From the NCBI GenBank assembly GCA_017998195.1, contig JAGODN010000089.1:1-8732 (forward strand): a stretch of 8,732 nucleotides of DNA, written 5' to 3'. The stretch comes from Desulfobulbus sp. GTDB taxonomy: Bacteria; Desulfobacterota; Desulfobulbia; Desulfobulbales; Desulfobulbaceae. The notes beneath the pieces are model-generated. The model did no database searches. It saw nothing but the letters and a program-made list of their open reading frames with translations, and was not told the DNA's origin. The number at the start of each line of letters is the position of its first letter. Positions within the stretch are counted from its first letter, which is position 1. This document shows, piece after piece, positions 1-8,000 of this stretch. Both the position numbers and the translations under genes were made by a program.

Positions 1-1420
1 CGTCCAGGATGAGAAAATTGAGCGGCCGGGCCAGGAGCATGGCCAGCACCACCCGGCTTTTTTCGCCGCCGGAAAGGATTTTCACCTTCTTGTCGACATC
101 GTCGCCCTGGAAGAGAAAGGCGGCGCAGAGGTTGCGGACCACGCCGACGTTGGCCTGGGGCATGGCCGCCTGCACGGTTGCGGCCACCGTCATCTCGTCG
201 TCGAGCAGGTCCATGGAATGCTGGCTGAAATAGCCGACCTGGACGTTGGCGCCGATGGTCACCGTGCCGGCGGTCGGCTCGGTCTGGCCGGCCAGCACTT
301 TGAGCAGGGTGGATTTGCCGGCGCCGTTGCGGCCGGTGAGGGCGATTTTTTCCTGCCGCCGGATCATGCCCGTAAGGCCATTGAACACCTGGCGGGTGGT
401 GTGGTCGGGTTGCAGCCAGATTTTGCCAAGGCCATCGAGCCGGCAAACGTCGTCACCGCTGCGGGGCGGCTCGGCAAACTCGAACCGCATCACCCGCTGC
501 TCCGGCGGCAGCTCGATCCGCTCGATCTTTTCCAGCTTCTTGATGCGCGACTGCACCTGGGCGGCGTGGGAAACCCGCGCCCCGAAGCGGGCGATGAAGT
601 CCTCCTCCTTGGCCAGCATCTCCTGCTGGCGCCGGTAGCTGGCCAGCAGCTGTTCCCTCCGGATTTCCCGCTCGCGCAGGTAAAAATCATAGTTGCCGCT
701 GTAGGTGGTCACGTTCTGGTTGGCCACCTCGACAATCCTCCCGACCACCCGGTTCATGAACTCGCGGTCGTGGCAGGTCATGAGCAGCGCGCCCTTGAAC
801 TCGCTCACCAGCCACTCCTCCAGCCAAACGATGGATTCCACGTCCAGGTGGTTGGTCGGCTCGTCCAGCAGCAGCACGTCCGGGTTGACGGTGAGGATGC
901 CGGCCAGGGCGATGCGCATCTTCCAGCCGCCGCTGAACGACTCCACCGGGAAGTCCCAGCGGTCGCTGCCGATGCCCAGCCCGGTCAGCACCGCCTGGGC
1001 CCGGTTCTCCAGGTCGTAGCCGCCGCGGTGCTCGAACTCCTCGGTGGCGTTGCCGTAGCGTTCGAGCAAGTCCGCGAGTTCGTCGTCCGCCATGGGCGTG
1101 GCCATGGCCCCTTCCATTTCCCGGATCTGCTCGCCCAGGGCGGTGACCTCGCAGGCCGCGGCCATGACCTCGGCCAGGGCCGATCGACCGGACATCTCGC
1201 CCACCTCCTGGGAGAAATAGCCGATGACCGTCCGTTTGGCGCAGGAGATCTCGCCCTTGTCCGGCTCCTCCTGGCCGGTGATCAGGCGGAAGATGGTCGT
1301 CTTGCCGGCGCCGTTGGGACCGACCAGGCCGGTGCGGGTGGCCGGGAGAATCTGCATGGAGGCGTTGCGGAACAGCACCCGGGCGCCGTGCTGCTTGGTG
1401 ATGTCAGTCAGATGGATCAT
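1..1420 (-). CDS. ABC-F family ATPase (ribosome-associated translation factor type), C-terminus cut by window edge
   Basis: ABC-F proteins are soluble twin-cassette ATPases that bind the ribosomal E site and relieve stalled or troubled translation; they have no membrane domain, and none is seen here. Reading from the ATG at 1418-1420, 473 codons are open to the left edge. Cassette 1 has Walker A GPNGAGKT (residues 34-41), signature SFSGGW (161-166) and Walker B with LLLDEPTNHLD (183-193), followed by the switch histidine in TCHDRE (215-220). The charged linker typical of ABC-F (roughly 240-305) contains YSGNYDFYLRERE and a Lys/Arg/Glu-rich helical hairpin. Cassette 2 has Walker A GRNGAGKS (363-370) and signature LSGGEK (449-454). 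The frame leaves the window at LILD, just before the expected second EPTNHLD. By its linker it resembles the YheS/YdiF-like branch rather than dedicated resistance ABC-Fs, but the subfamily is not settled. The start matches the usual short N-terminus; only a weak GAG lies upstream as a ribosome site. It diverges from the cassette and is probably unrelated to it. Confidence 0.95.
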   Translation of the reverse strand, partial: MIHLTDITKQHGARVLFRNASMQILPATRTGLVGPNGAGKTTIFRLITGQEEPDKGEISCAKRTVIGYFSQEVGEMSGRSALAEVMAAACEVTALGEQIREMEGAMATPMADDELADLLERYGNATEEFEHRGGYDLENRAQAVLTGLGIGSDRWDFPVESFSGGWKMRIALAGILTVNPDVLLLDEPTNHLDVESIVWLEEWLVSEFKGALLMTCHDREFMNRVVGRIVEVANQNVTTYSGNYDFYLREREIRREQLLASYRRQQEMLAKEEDFIARFGARVSHAAQVQSRIKKLEKIERIELPPEQRVMRFEFAEPPRSGDDVCRLDGLGKIWLQPDHTTRQVFNGLTGMIRRQEKIALTGRNGAGKSTLLKVLAGQTEPTAGTVTIGANVQVGYFSQHSMDLLDDEMTVAATVQAAMPQANVGVVRNLCAAFLFQGDDVDKKVKILSGGEKSRVVLAMLLARPLNFLILD

Positions 1421-1883
1421 GGCAACTCGCGGAAACAGGGAAACGGAGGGCAGAGAGGAGCGGCAGGGGCTGCCGCGGAAAAAAGGCCGCAACATAGCCG
1501 GGAAAGGCGGTATGCGCAAGGGGCAAGGGCCGTTCCTGCCGCACCGCGCCGGACAGTTCCGGGGAAAGGTGGCGGGGCGGAATCTGGCGTTGCAGAATGC
1601 CGGCAAATTCCACCAAGGCCATTTTTCTGTTGCCTTTCCGATCGCCGGCCTTTATTCATAACCCTTTAATATAACATATTTTTTATCAACGATCCGGCCG
1701 CCGGCAGCAGAGGCGTCATTTGCGGCTTGTTGCAGAACGGCAAGAATCAGCGAAGAACAACGGGATACAACCCGCAGGCCATGCCCCGGGGGCAGGCTGA
1801 CACGCGCCTGTTGCACCGTTTTTACCCGTCCCCAAGCGAAACATCCTCTCGAATCAGGCGCAAAGTGACCTGAATGGACCTTT
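1421..1883. other. Intergenic gap between divergent genes, no convincing gene
   Basis: This stretch separates the minus-strand ABC-F gene from the plus-strand cassette. The open frames in it are low-complexity Pro/Ala/Arg translations without recognisable motifs or ribosome sites. It must hold the promoters of both directions. Visible structure consists of the AT-rich patch at 1651-1690 and two small potential hairpins: CGGG/CCCG with a six-base loop at 1761-1774, and TGCCC/GGGCA with a three-base loop at 1782-1794. Neither hairpin is followed by a T-run, so neither is called a terminator. No tRNA, inverted terminal repeat or transposase remnant was seen. Confidence 0.6.
1651..1690. promoter_or_regulatory. 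AT-rich patch, possible promoter region
   Basis: About forty bases made almost entirely of A and T stand out in an otherwise GC-rich window. On the plus strand, TTCATA (1655-1660) and TATTTT (1677-1682) are separated by 16 bases and each matches four of six positions of the sigma-70 -35 and -10 consensus. This could drive the cassette with a leader of some 330 bases. On the minus strand TATATT (1673-1668) could serve as a -10 for the ABC-F gene, but no good -35 sits at the right distance. The boxes are weak, so the call rests mainly on composition and position. Confidence 0.25.
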
Positions 1884-2006
1884 ATGGCTGGTATTGTGCA
1901 CGCAAAAATCCGACAATCCCTGCAGGCGGCTGCAACCCTGCATCACCAGGTCAAGGACCAGGACCTGCTCGCCAAGGCGTATGGCTTTATCCGGCAGTCC
2001 TCCTGA
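1884..2006 (+). CDS. Possible 40-aa small protein or gene remnant just upstream of the cassette
   Basis: An ATG-initiated frame of 40 codons ends in TGA at 2004-2006; this TGA shares bases with the Shine-Dalgarno sequence of the next gene. The product begins MAGIVHAKIRQSLQAAA and looks like two amphipathic helices without signal peptide or membrane segment. Only a weak GGA (1876-1878) precedes it as a ribosome site. The pattern IRQSL-AAA-L followed by a second helix faintly recalls the N-terminal helices of sedoheptulose-7-phosphate isomerase (GmhA, SIS family), but the SIS core with its GNGGS motif is absent from the window, so if related it would be a truncated remnant. It could also be a leader peptide coupling translation into the downstream gene, or a chance frame. 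The resemblance is by eye only. Confidence 0.3.
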   Translation: MAGIVHAKIRQSLQAAATLHHQVKDQDLLAKAYGFIRQSS

Positions 2007-2008
2007 GG
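2005..2008 (+). promoter_or_regulatory. Ribosome binding site that fixes the DUF6361-like gene start
   Basis: GAGG lies six bases before the ATG at 2015. The same open frame extends upstream to an ATG at 1874, but that start has no comparable site and would add 47 Pro/Gly-rich residues unlike the family. The 2015 start is therefore preferred. The first bases of this site belong to the stop codon of the preceding 40-codon frame, an arrangement that would allow translational coupling if that frame is translated. Confidence 0.7.
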
Positions 2009-2014
2009 CAAGCG

Positions 2015-3244
2015 ATGACGTCACATCTTGCGTGGATCGACCACGATTCGAAAGCGAGGGAACGCACACTGCGCATTCTCTCCCTGTTCCAGGAAAAGGA
2101 AAGTCGTGACGAACTCGGACTCGGCTCCGTGCGGGACAGCTTTGCCGATCAATTGTTCCCGGGCACAAGCACGATCCAGACACGCCTCCGTTACATGCTT
2201 TTCGTGCCATGGATCTACCATGCCCTGGAAGAAAAGCGACTGCCTGCGGAGAGTTTTGCGATCCAGGCTGACAAGCTGGAAAGAGACCTGGTTCAGCCCC
2301 TGATGGATTCCGATGATCAGGCGGGCGTGTTCGGAAAAACCGCAGGAAAGAAGCTCAAACGGTTGCCCAGTTCCGTCTACTGGGCGGGCCTCGGTGTCTG
2401 GGGCATACGCCTGACCCCATTCTCGCAGGAGGAATACCACCGGCGCATCGATGAAACCTACCGTCGCCGGGATGCCCTAAAGGCACTGGAGAAAGACGCC
2501 AGGGCACGGGGAGACGACATCGACGTTGAGCAGCGCCTGGCCGCTCTCAGCTGGCATCCGCGGTTACCTGCGTCTCCGGAGGGTTTTCCCGCAAAGGTGG
2601 ATTTCGCCGCGTCCAGGGAAGAGGCCGAGTTTATGCTGGATCGCATCCAGGTCAGCTGCGGCGACAGTCTGCTCTCCTTCCTGGCGCTGCACTGCGAGCC
2701 CGCCGACACCCAAGCCCCCTGGGCACATCCGGATTACGGCCGCTTCTCCGAACAGCACAAGGAACTCCTGACCCATGCACGGCTCTTCTCCGAGGTGATG
2801 CACGGGGCAGCGCTCTCGTACAACATCCAACTCGCCAGGCTGCGCAACCATGAGGATCTTGTCGCCGAGCACCAGGCCAGTTTCGACAAATGGACCGCAC
2901 ATCTTCCCCGGGAGGAGATTAACGCCTGGTCGGAGTGCCGCCTTTGGGAGTTGACCATGGATCACGGGCATACCATCACCCCGCAAACGAGATCGTTCGT
3001 GCAGCAGTGGATCGACCACACCCGCAAGTCCCCTGACGACCTTCTGGCCAACTCTGAGGCGCTCAACCTGATCAAAAGAAGGGAGATGCAGCTTAAAGGC
3101 ACGCGTTCCCGGTTCAAAAACCAGCGGGCGCTCGAACAGTGGGGTGGGTACTCCGGCGTCGGCAGGCTCGTCTACCGGTGGCCGAATGTGCAGGTGCTGT
3201 TGAACGATCTGTACCAGGGCATGCAGAGGGAGAAGCCATGCTGA
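2015..3244 (+). CDS. DUF6361-like protein, first gene of the cassette
   Basis: The product is 409 residues from the ATG at 2015. Its N-terminus (MTSHLAWIDHD, then RDELGLGSVRDSFADQLFPG at 31-50 and STIQTRLRYMLFVPWIY at 52-68) matches what I remember of DUF6361 proteins: a Trp-containing start, an Asp-Glu-Leu-Gly turn, a Leu-Phe-Pro-Gly-Thr-Ser stretch and an Arg-rich aromatic helix. The middle (roughly 140-175) is charged and helical; the C-terminus (360-400) has KGTRSRFKN, a Gly/Tyr turn (WGGYSG) and YRWPNVQVLL. No nuclease, ATPase, helix-turn-helix or transmembrane signature is visible, so the biochemical role is unknown. The gene overlaps the PLD gene by seven bases, which implies the two products are made and probably work together; it could be a specificity, adaptor or DNA-contact subunit, but that is inference. 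The family assignment is from memory of motifs. Confidence 0.85.
   Translation: MTSHLAWIDHDSKARERTLRILSLFQEKESRDELGLGSVRDSFADQLFPGTSTIQTRLRYMLFVPWIYHALEEKRLPAESFAIQADKLERDLVQPLMDSDDQAGVFGKTAGKKLKRLPSSVYWAGLGVWGIRLTPFSQEEYHRRIDETYRRRDALKALEKDARARGDDIDVEQRLAALSWHPRLPASPEGFPAKVDFAASREEAEFMLDRIQVSCGDSLLSFLALHCEPADTQAPWAHPDYGRFSEQHKELLTHARLFSEVMHGAALSYNIQLARLRNHEDLVAEHQASFDKWTAHLPREEINAWSECRLWELTMDHGHTITPQTRSFVQQWIDHTRKSPDDLLANSEALNLIKRREMQLKGTRSRFKNQRALEQWGGYSGVGRLVYRWPNVQVLLNDLYQGMQREKPC
3225..3232 (+). promoter_or_regulatory. Ribosome binding site of the PLD-like gene
   Basis: AGAGGGAG, five bases before the ATG at 3238, lies inside the last codons of the DUF6361-like gene. It selects this ATG over an in-frame ATG at 3139 that would add 33 Arg/Ala-rich residues translated from the upstream gene in another frame. 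Confidence 0.75.
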
Positions 3245-5043
3245 ACCCCAACTCCCGGAGCCTCTATACCTCGGCGTTGACCCCACCTCCGGGCATGATG
3301 TTCGACGAGGCCGTGGCCACCACCTTCTCCATGGACCCGGCCCTGCTCCTCGAGGCTCCCGTCTACCTGGCCTTAATGGCGGCGGACGGACAGACCGATC
3401 CCGATCCGCTGGCTGTGCTGGAGGCCATCCGCAGGTACGCAAAACGCATCACCGTCTATGTGCAGCGAGGACGGATTCTGGTGCCCCGGATCGTTAAACC
3501 CAACCCCCTGTATGGCTTTCTGGAGGACATGGTTGTCGAGGTAAAGGCCGATGGCGGCGGTGTTTTTCACCCGAAAGTCTGGGCCATCCGTTTTGTCGGC
3601 CCGGACCAGGGCAACGCCATGTACCGCCTGGTGGTCCTGACCAGAAACATGACCACCGACCAGTCCTGGGACCTGTCACTGCAGCTCGAAGGCACGATGA
3701 AGGGCCGGAAGGCCAACGCAAACAAGCCGCTGGCGCATTTCTTCAAGACGCTTCCCGATCTGGCTGCCGGCCCCACAGCATCGGGCCGGGTCGAGCAGGC
3801 TCATCGCTTCGCGGACGAGCTGCACCGGGTGCAGTGGGAACTCCCGGACGGTTTCGACGAGTTGACCTTCTATCTTCCGGGAAGGAAAAGTTTTGACTGG
3901 GAGCCGCCCGCGGCGAACCGGACGGTCGTCATCTCGCCGTTCTGTTCCGATGCGGCCCTGCGGACGTTGATTAAAAGCACCGGGGCCGCTGATGCGCTCA
4001 TCTCGCGTCCGGAGTCGTTGTCAGCCCTGAAGCAGGACACGCTCGATCTCTTCACGCAGTGCCTTCATCTGGACGATGCGGCGGAAACCGAGGATGGCAA
4101 GGAAGAGGATGGCATCGGGCAGCCGCTTGCCACCGGTCTCCATGCGAAGGTGTATCTCTTCGAGAAGGGATGGGACTGTGAGCTGGTCATGGGCTCGGCG
4201 AATGCCACTGACGCGGCCCTTACAGCCGGGAACAACATCGAAATTCTCGTTTCCCTGAAGGGGAAGAGGAGCAAGGTCGGCGGCATCGACGAGCTTCTCG
4301 GCGCTGATGGCCTGGGGGAATACCTGGTCGATTTCGACAGCACCAGGGACGTCGAGGTCGATGCCCTCCGGCAGGCGGCTGAACAATCTGCCGAGACGGC
4401 GCGCGCCAGGATATCTGCGGCAGCATTGTCCATCTGGTGCAGCCCCGGAGCGCAGGACGGTCTGTGGGCCCTGGTGCTGACTGGAGAAATCCCTCCCCTT
4501 GAAGGCATTGTCAGTGTGGCGGCATGGCCGATCACCGTCACGCGGAATTTTGCGGTGGACATTGTGCACAGCGCTGCTCCTGACGGGATCAGGCTTGGAG
4601 AGTTCTCCGCCTCTTCTCTCACCGGCCTGTTGGCGTTTGCTGTGCATACCAACCATCCGGACGTGACCGCCAGGTTTGTGCTCAACCTTCCCGTGACAGG
4701 CATGCCAGCGGAACGCAATTCCGCCATCCTGCAAACCGTGATCAGCAACCAGGAGGGATTCCTGCGCTATCTCCTGCTCTTGCTGGGTGACGACAAGGTC
4801 TGTGGACTTGATCCAGGCAGCGGCTCGGGGTTTGCCGGATGGTTGGCCCGGCTGGCCGATGGTGAGGATATCCCGCTGCTGGAAGAGCTGACCCGCACAT
4901 ACAGCCGACACCCGGAGAGGCTGGCGGAGATCTCGGGACTGGTTCGGGACCTGTCCCGGGGAGGTCAGAAAACTATTATCCCCGGGGATTTTCTCAACCT
5001 CTGGACGGTGTTCGAATCTGCCATCGGGAGGCGTGATGCCTAG
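3238..5043 (+). CDS. Phospholipase D-like (HKD) probable nuclease, second gene of the cassette
   Basis: PLD-superfamily enzymes cleave phosphodiester bonds through a pair of HxK motifs; in nucleases such as Nuc and BfiI the substrate is DNA. The 601-residue product has two half-sites in one chain. The first is FHPKVWAI (His111, Lys113) followed by a Thr-Arg-Asn turn (135-137) and a Ser-Trp-Asp-Leu strand (143-146). The second is LHAKVYLFEKG (His302, Lys304) followed by MGSANAT (318-324), the classical G-S-A-N element, and NNIEILV (332-338). An acidic linker (about 279-291) precedes the second site. Residues from about 345 to the end form a further domain I do not recognise. No signal peptide or membrane segment is seen, so a cytoplasmic nuclease is more likely than a lipase. 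The gene overlaps both neighbours by a few bases. DrmC of DISARM is also a PLD protein next to a helicase, but I cannot say this is DrmC; activity on DNA is inferred. Confidence 0.88.
   Translation: MLNPNSRSLYTSALTPPPGMMFDEAVATTFSMDPALLLEAPVYLALMAADGQTDPDPLAVLEAIRRYAKRITVYVQRGRILVPRIVKPNPLYGFLEDMVVEVKADGGGVFHPKVWAIRFVGPDQGNAMYRLVVLTRNMTTDQSWDLSLQLEGTMKGRKANANKPLAHFFKTLPDLAAGPTASGRVEQAHRFADELHRVQWELPDGFDELTFYLPGRKSFDWEPPAANRTVVISPFCSDAALRTLIKSTGAADALISRPESLSALKQDTLDLFTQCLHLDDAAETEDGKEEDGIGQPLATGLHAKVYLFEKGWDCELVMGSANATDAALTAGNNIEILVSLKGKRSKVGGIDELLGADGLGEYLVDFDSTRDVEVDALRQAAEQSAETARARISAAALSIWCSPGAQDGLWALVLTGEIPPLEGIVSVAAWPITVTRNFAVDIVHSAAPDGIRLGEFSASSLTGLLAFAVHTNHPDVTARFVLNLPVTGMPAERNSAILQTVISNQEGFLRYLLLLLGDDKVCGLDPGSGSGFAGWLARLADGEDIPLLEELTRTYSRHPERLAEISGLVRDLSRGGQKTIIPGDFLNLWTVFESAIGRRDA
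5026..5031 (+). promoter_or_regulatory. Ribosome binding site of the helicase gene
   Basis: GGGAGG lies four bases before the ATG at 5036. The GTG at 5033 in the same frame would be only one base from it, too close for initiation, so the ATG is taken as the start. Confidence 0.7.
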
Positions 5044-8000
5044 CAACCGTTTTACAGCAGCGCCCGCCTTGGCCGGTCTGAAAGATTTCCAGAACAATAC
5101 CGTGGAGTACGTTTTCAAGTGCCTTTATGGCGAGGATCCGACCTCCCGTTTCCTGGTCGCCGATGAAGTTGGGCTTGGCAAAACGCTGGTCGCCCGGGGC
5201 ATCATCGCCAAGACCATTGAACACCTTCAGGATTCCGTAGACCGCATTGACATTGTCTATATCTGTTCGAATGCCACGATTGCCAGCCAGAACATAAAAA
5301 GACTGAAAATGCGAGGCCTTGATGCATATCTCAAGGCATTGGGGAGCAGAGCCAAAACCGACGAAAGAATCACCTTCGCCACGAGGCTGACCTACCTCCC
5401 CAAGGAGGTCCAATCGCTCAATGGCAACAAGGTCAACTTTATCAGTCTCACGCCAAATACGACCTTTGATCATACGCGCAGCCGCGGCGGTCATGCCGAC
5501 GAGCGAGCCATCCTCTATCGGATGCTGTACGACTTGCCGGCGGGGCAAGATGGAGGGGGCAGACGATGGCGCGTCGGATTGCTCAACATGCTTCAGGCCT
5601 CCGCAGGCAAGAAGAATTGGCGGACCAAGGCCAGAAACCTTCCGGCAGTTGATCTGGACACGGATCTTTCCCGGGCTTTCCGCCAGGCAGTCCTTGATGA
5701 TGTCGAGCTGTACGCGTCCCTGCAGGAAGGCTGTGACCGCTTTGCCCGGTACCGGGACTACAGGAAAATCCCCAGGGAGGATTCCGAGCTTCGCTACAAC
5801 CTGATCGGTACGCTCAGGAACAAACTGGCTTCCGTATGCCTTGCCGCGCTTGAACCCGACCTGGTCATCCTCGATGAATTCCAACGATTCAAATACCTGC
5901 TGGACGGCGAGGACGAAGCCTCCATGCTGGCCAACGCGCTCTTTGCGTATCCGGATGTTCGCGTTCTCCTGCTTTCCGCGACACCGTACAAGATGTTCAC
6001 CCTTGACCAGGAACATGACGAGGACGACCACTACCCGGATTTCATCAGAACCCTGAACTTCCTGTTCAATGACTCCGGCAAGGTCGATAAGGTCAAAAAA
6101 CTCCTGTCGGAGCACAGGGCGACGCTCCATGCCTGCGCCAAAGGCTCGGTGTGTCGTCCCGGGAAAAAGACCGAACTTGAACAGGCGCTCCTCAAGGTCA
6201 TGTGCCGAACGGAACGGGTCGCGACAACCCGTGATCACAACTCGATGCTGGCCGAGGTTGAACGGGCAGCTCTTCTTACCTCAGCGGACCTTGAGCATGC
6301 CGCGACGGTTGACGCTGTCGCGATCTGCGTCAAAGCCGGGGAGCCGATAGAGTACTGGAAGTCTGCACCGTACCTGATCAATTTTCTCAAGAATTATGAG
6401 CTCAGACACAAGCTGGACGCCCAGTTGCACGCCCCTTCAGATGCCCTTCGCGGAACGCTTTCAGCGGCAAAGAAACAGTTGCTGACCCGGGACACGTTGG
6501 CAGGCTACCAGGTTCTCGACCCTGGCAATCCACGGATGCGCGTGCTTTTTGAGGACACGATTGACAAAGGCCTGTGGCAGCTTTTGTGGATGCCGCCGTC
6601 CCTGCCCTATATCGAGCCCGGCGGCGTGTACCGGGACAAGGAAGGCTTGACCAAGGCCCTTGTGTTTTCCTCCTGGAGTGCCGTGCCGGATGCGGTTGCG
6701 TCGCTCTGCTCCTACGAAGCCGAACGGCGGATGGTCGCCGGAACCTCGGTTGCCCACGGTGAACTCCACGACAAGATCAAGCCATTGCTGCGGTTTGCGG
6801 TGGCCTCGAACGACAGTCGCCTGACCGGCATGCCGGTCATGGCCTGGCTGCTGCCGTCGCCAACCCTTGCCACCAGGATAGATCCGCTTGAGATCGCGCT
6901 GGCCCGCGGATGCGGCCCGGTGAACGTCCATGAGATGAAAGACGAGGTCAGGGCTGTGTGCCGGAGGCTGGTCGAAACACTGCCTGACGCGGAGGAAGGG
7001 TCGCGGGCCGACGAACGATGGTATTGGGCGGCACCCATCCTTCTCGATGCCCGAAACGGCCTCTTGGACTGGTGTGCAAGCGAATCGGGCTGGCGGGCCG
7101 CTACCCCGGACCATGAATCAGGCACCCGGTTCAAGGATCACCTCGACCTGCTGGTCAGGGTGGCCGAGGGCAACATTTCCCTCGGCCCCCGGCCGGACGA
7201 CCTGGTCGAGGTGCTGTGCGACCTCGCCCTGGCCGGTCCCGGCGTGTGTGCCTTGCGCGCGCTCCATCGTATCGGTCCCGGTCTCGACGCCGCCGACCCG
7301 AACCTGTTGTCCGCTGCCGCCAGAATCGCCTCCGGCTTCCGCTCGCTCTTCAACCTGCCGGAGACAATTGCCATGCTCCGGGGGTTCGGCGAGGACACCT
7401 ACTGGCGGTTGACCCTGCAGTACGGTATCGACGCCAATCTCCAGTCGGTGCTCGATGAGTATGCGCATGTCCTGCGAGAGTCCCTGGGGCTCCAGGAGCA
7501 CTCGCCGGCAGCACAGGTGGCCGGCATAGCCGAGTGCGTCCAGTCCGTGCTGTCACTACGCACCGCCCAGATTCGCATCGACGAAATAAAGAGTTCAGGC
7601 GACGGTTTCGTTGTTGACGATTTCAACACCCGCTGCCGTTTCGCGCTTCGGTTCGGGGATATTCGAGACGACAATAACCAGGCCCTCGTTCGCGCCGATA
7701 CGGTACGGGACGCGTTCAACTCCCCCTTTCGTCCGTTCATTCTCGCTTCGACCTCAATCGGCCAGGAAGGGTTGGATTTTCATACCTGGTGTCATGCGGT
7801 GGTCCATTGGAATCTGCCCTCCAATCCGGTTGACCTTGAACAACGCGAAGGTCGGGTGCATCGTTACAAAGGCCATGCGGTCAGAAAAAACGTCGCGGAG
7901 CGATACGGTTTTGCTGCTCTCTCCCTGGCTCACGAGGAGGGCGACCCCTGGCAGACTCTTTTCCAAATCGCGTCCCAAGACAAATCCAACGGGCATTCCG

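Noticed and set aside
218..1669. Long plus-strand open frame of 483 codons opposite the ABC-F gene.
   Set aside because: It is an antisense by-product of GC-rich coding sequence; its translation is His/Gly/Ala/Leu-rich without motifs, while the minus strand carries two complete sets of ABC motifs.
1761..1794. Two small GC hairpins considered as terminators or operators.
   Set aside because: Stems of four to five pairs, no T-run, and expected by chance in GC-rich sequence.
1874..2014. Extended start for the DUF6361-like gene, adding 47 residues.
   Set aside because: The added part is Pro/Gly-rich and unlike the family start, while the ATG at 2015 has GAGG six bases upstream.
2564..3442. Minus-strand frame of 292 codons opposite the end of the DUF6361-like gene.
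   Set aside because: Arg/Pro-rich antisense translation spanning a sense-strand gene junction; no motif.
4021..6238. Two long minus-strand frames (365 and 414 codons) opposite the PLD and helicase genes.
   Set aside because: They lie antisense to frames with clear HxK and helicase motifs, lack ribosome sites and show no domain signatures.
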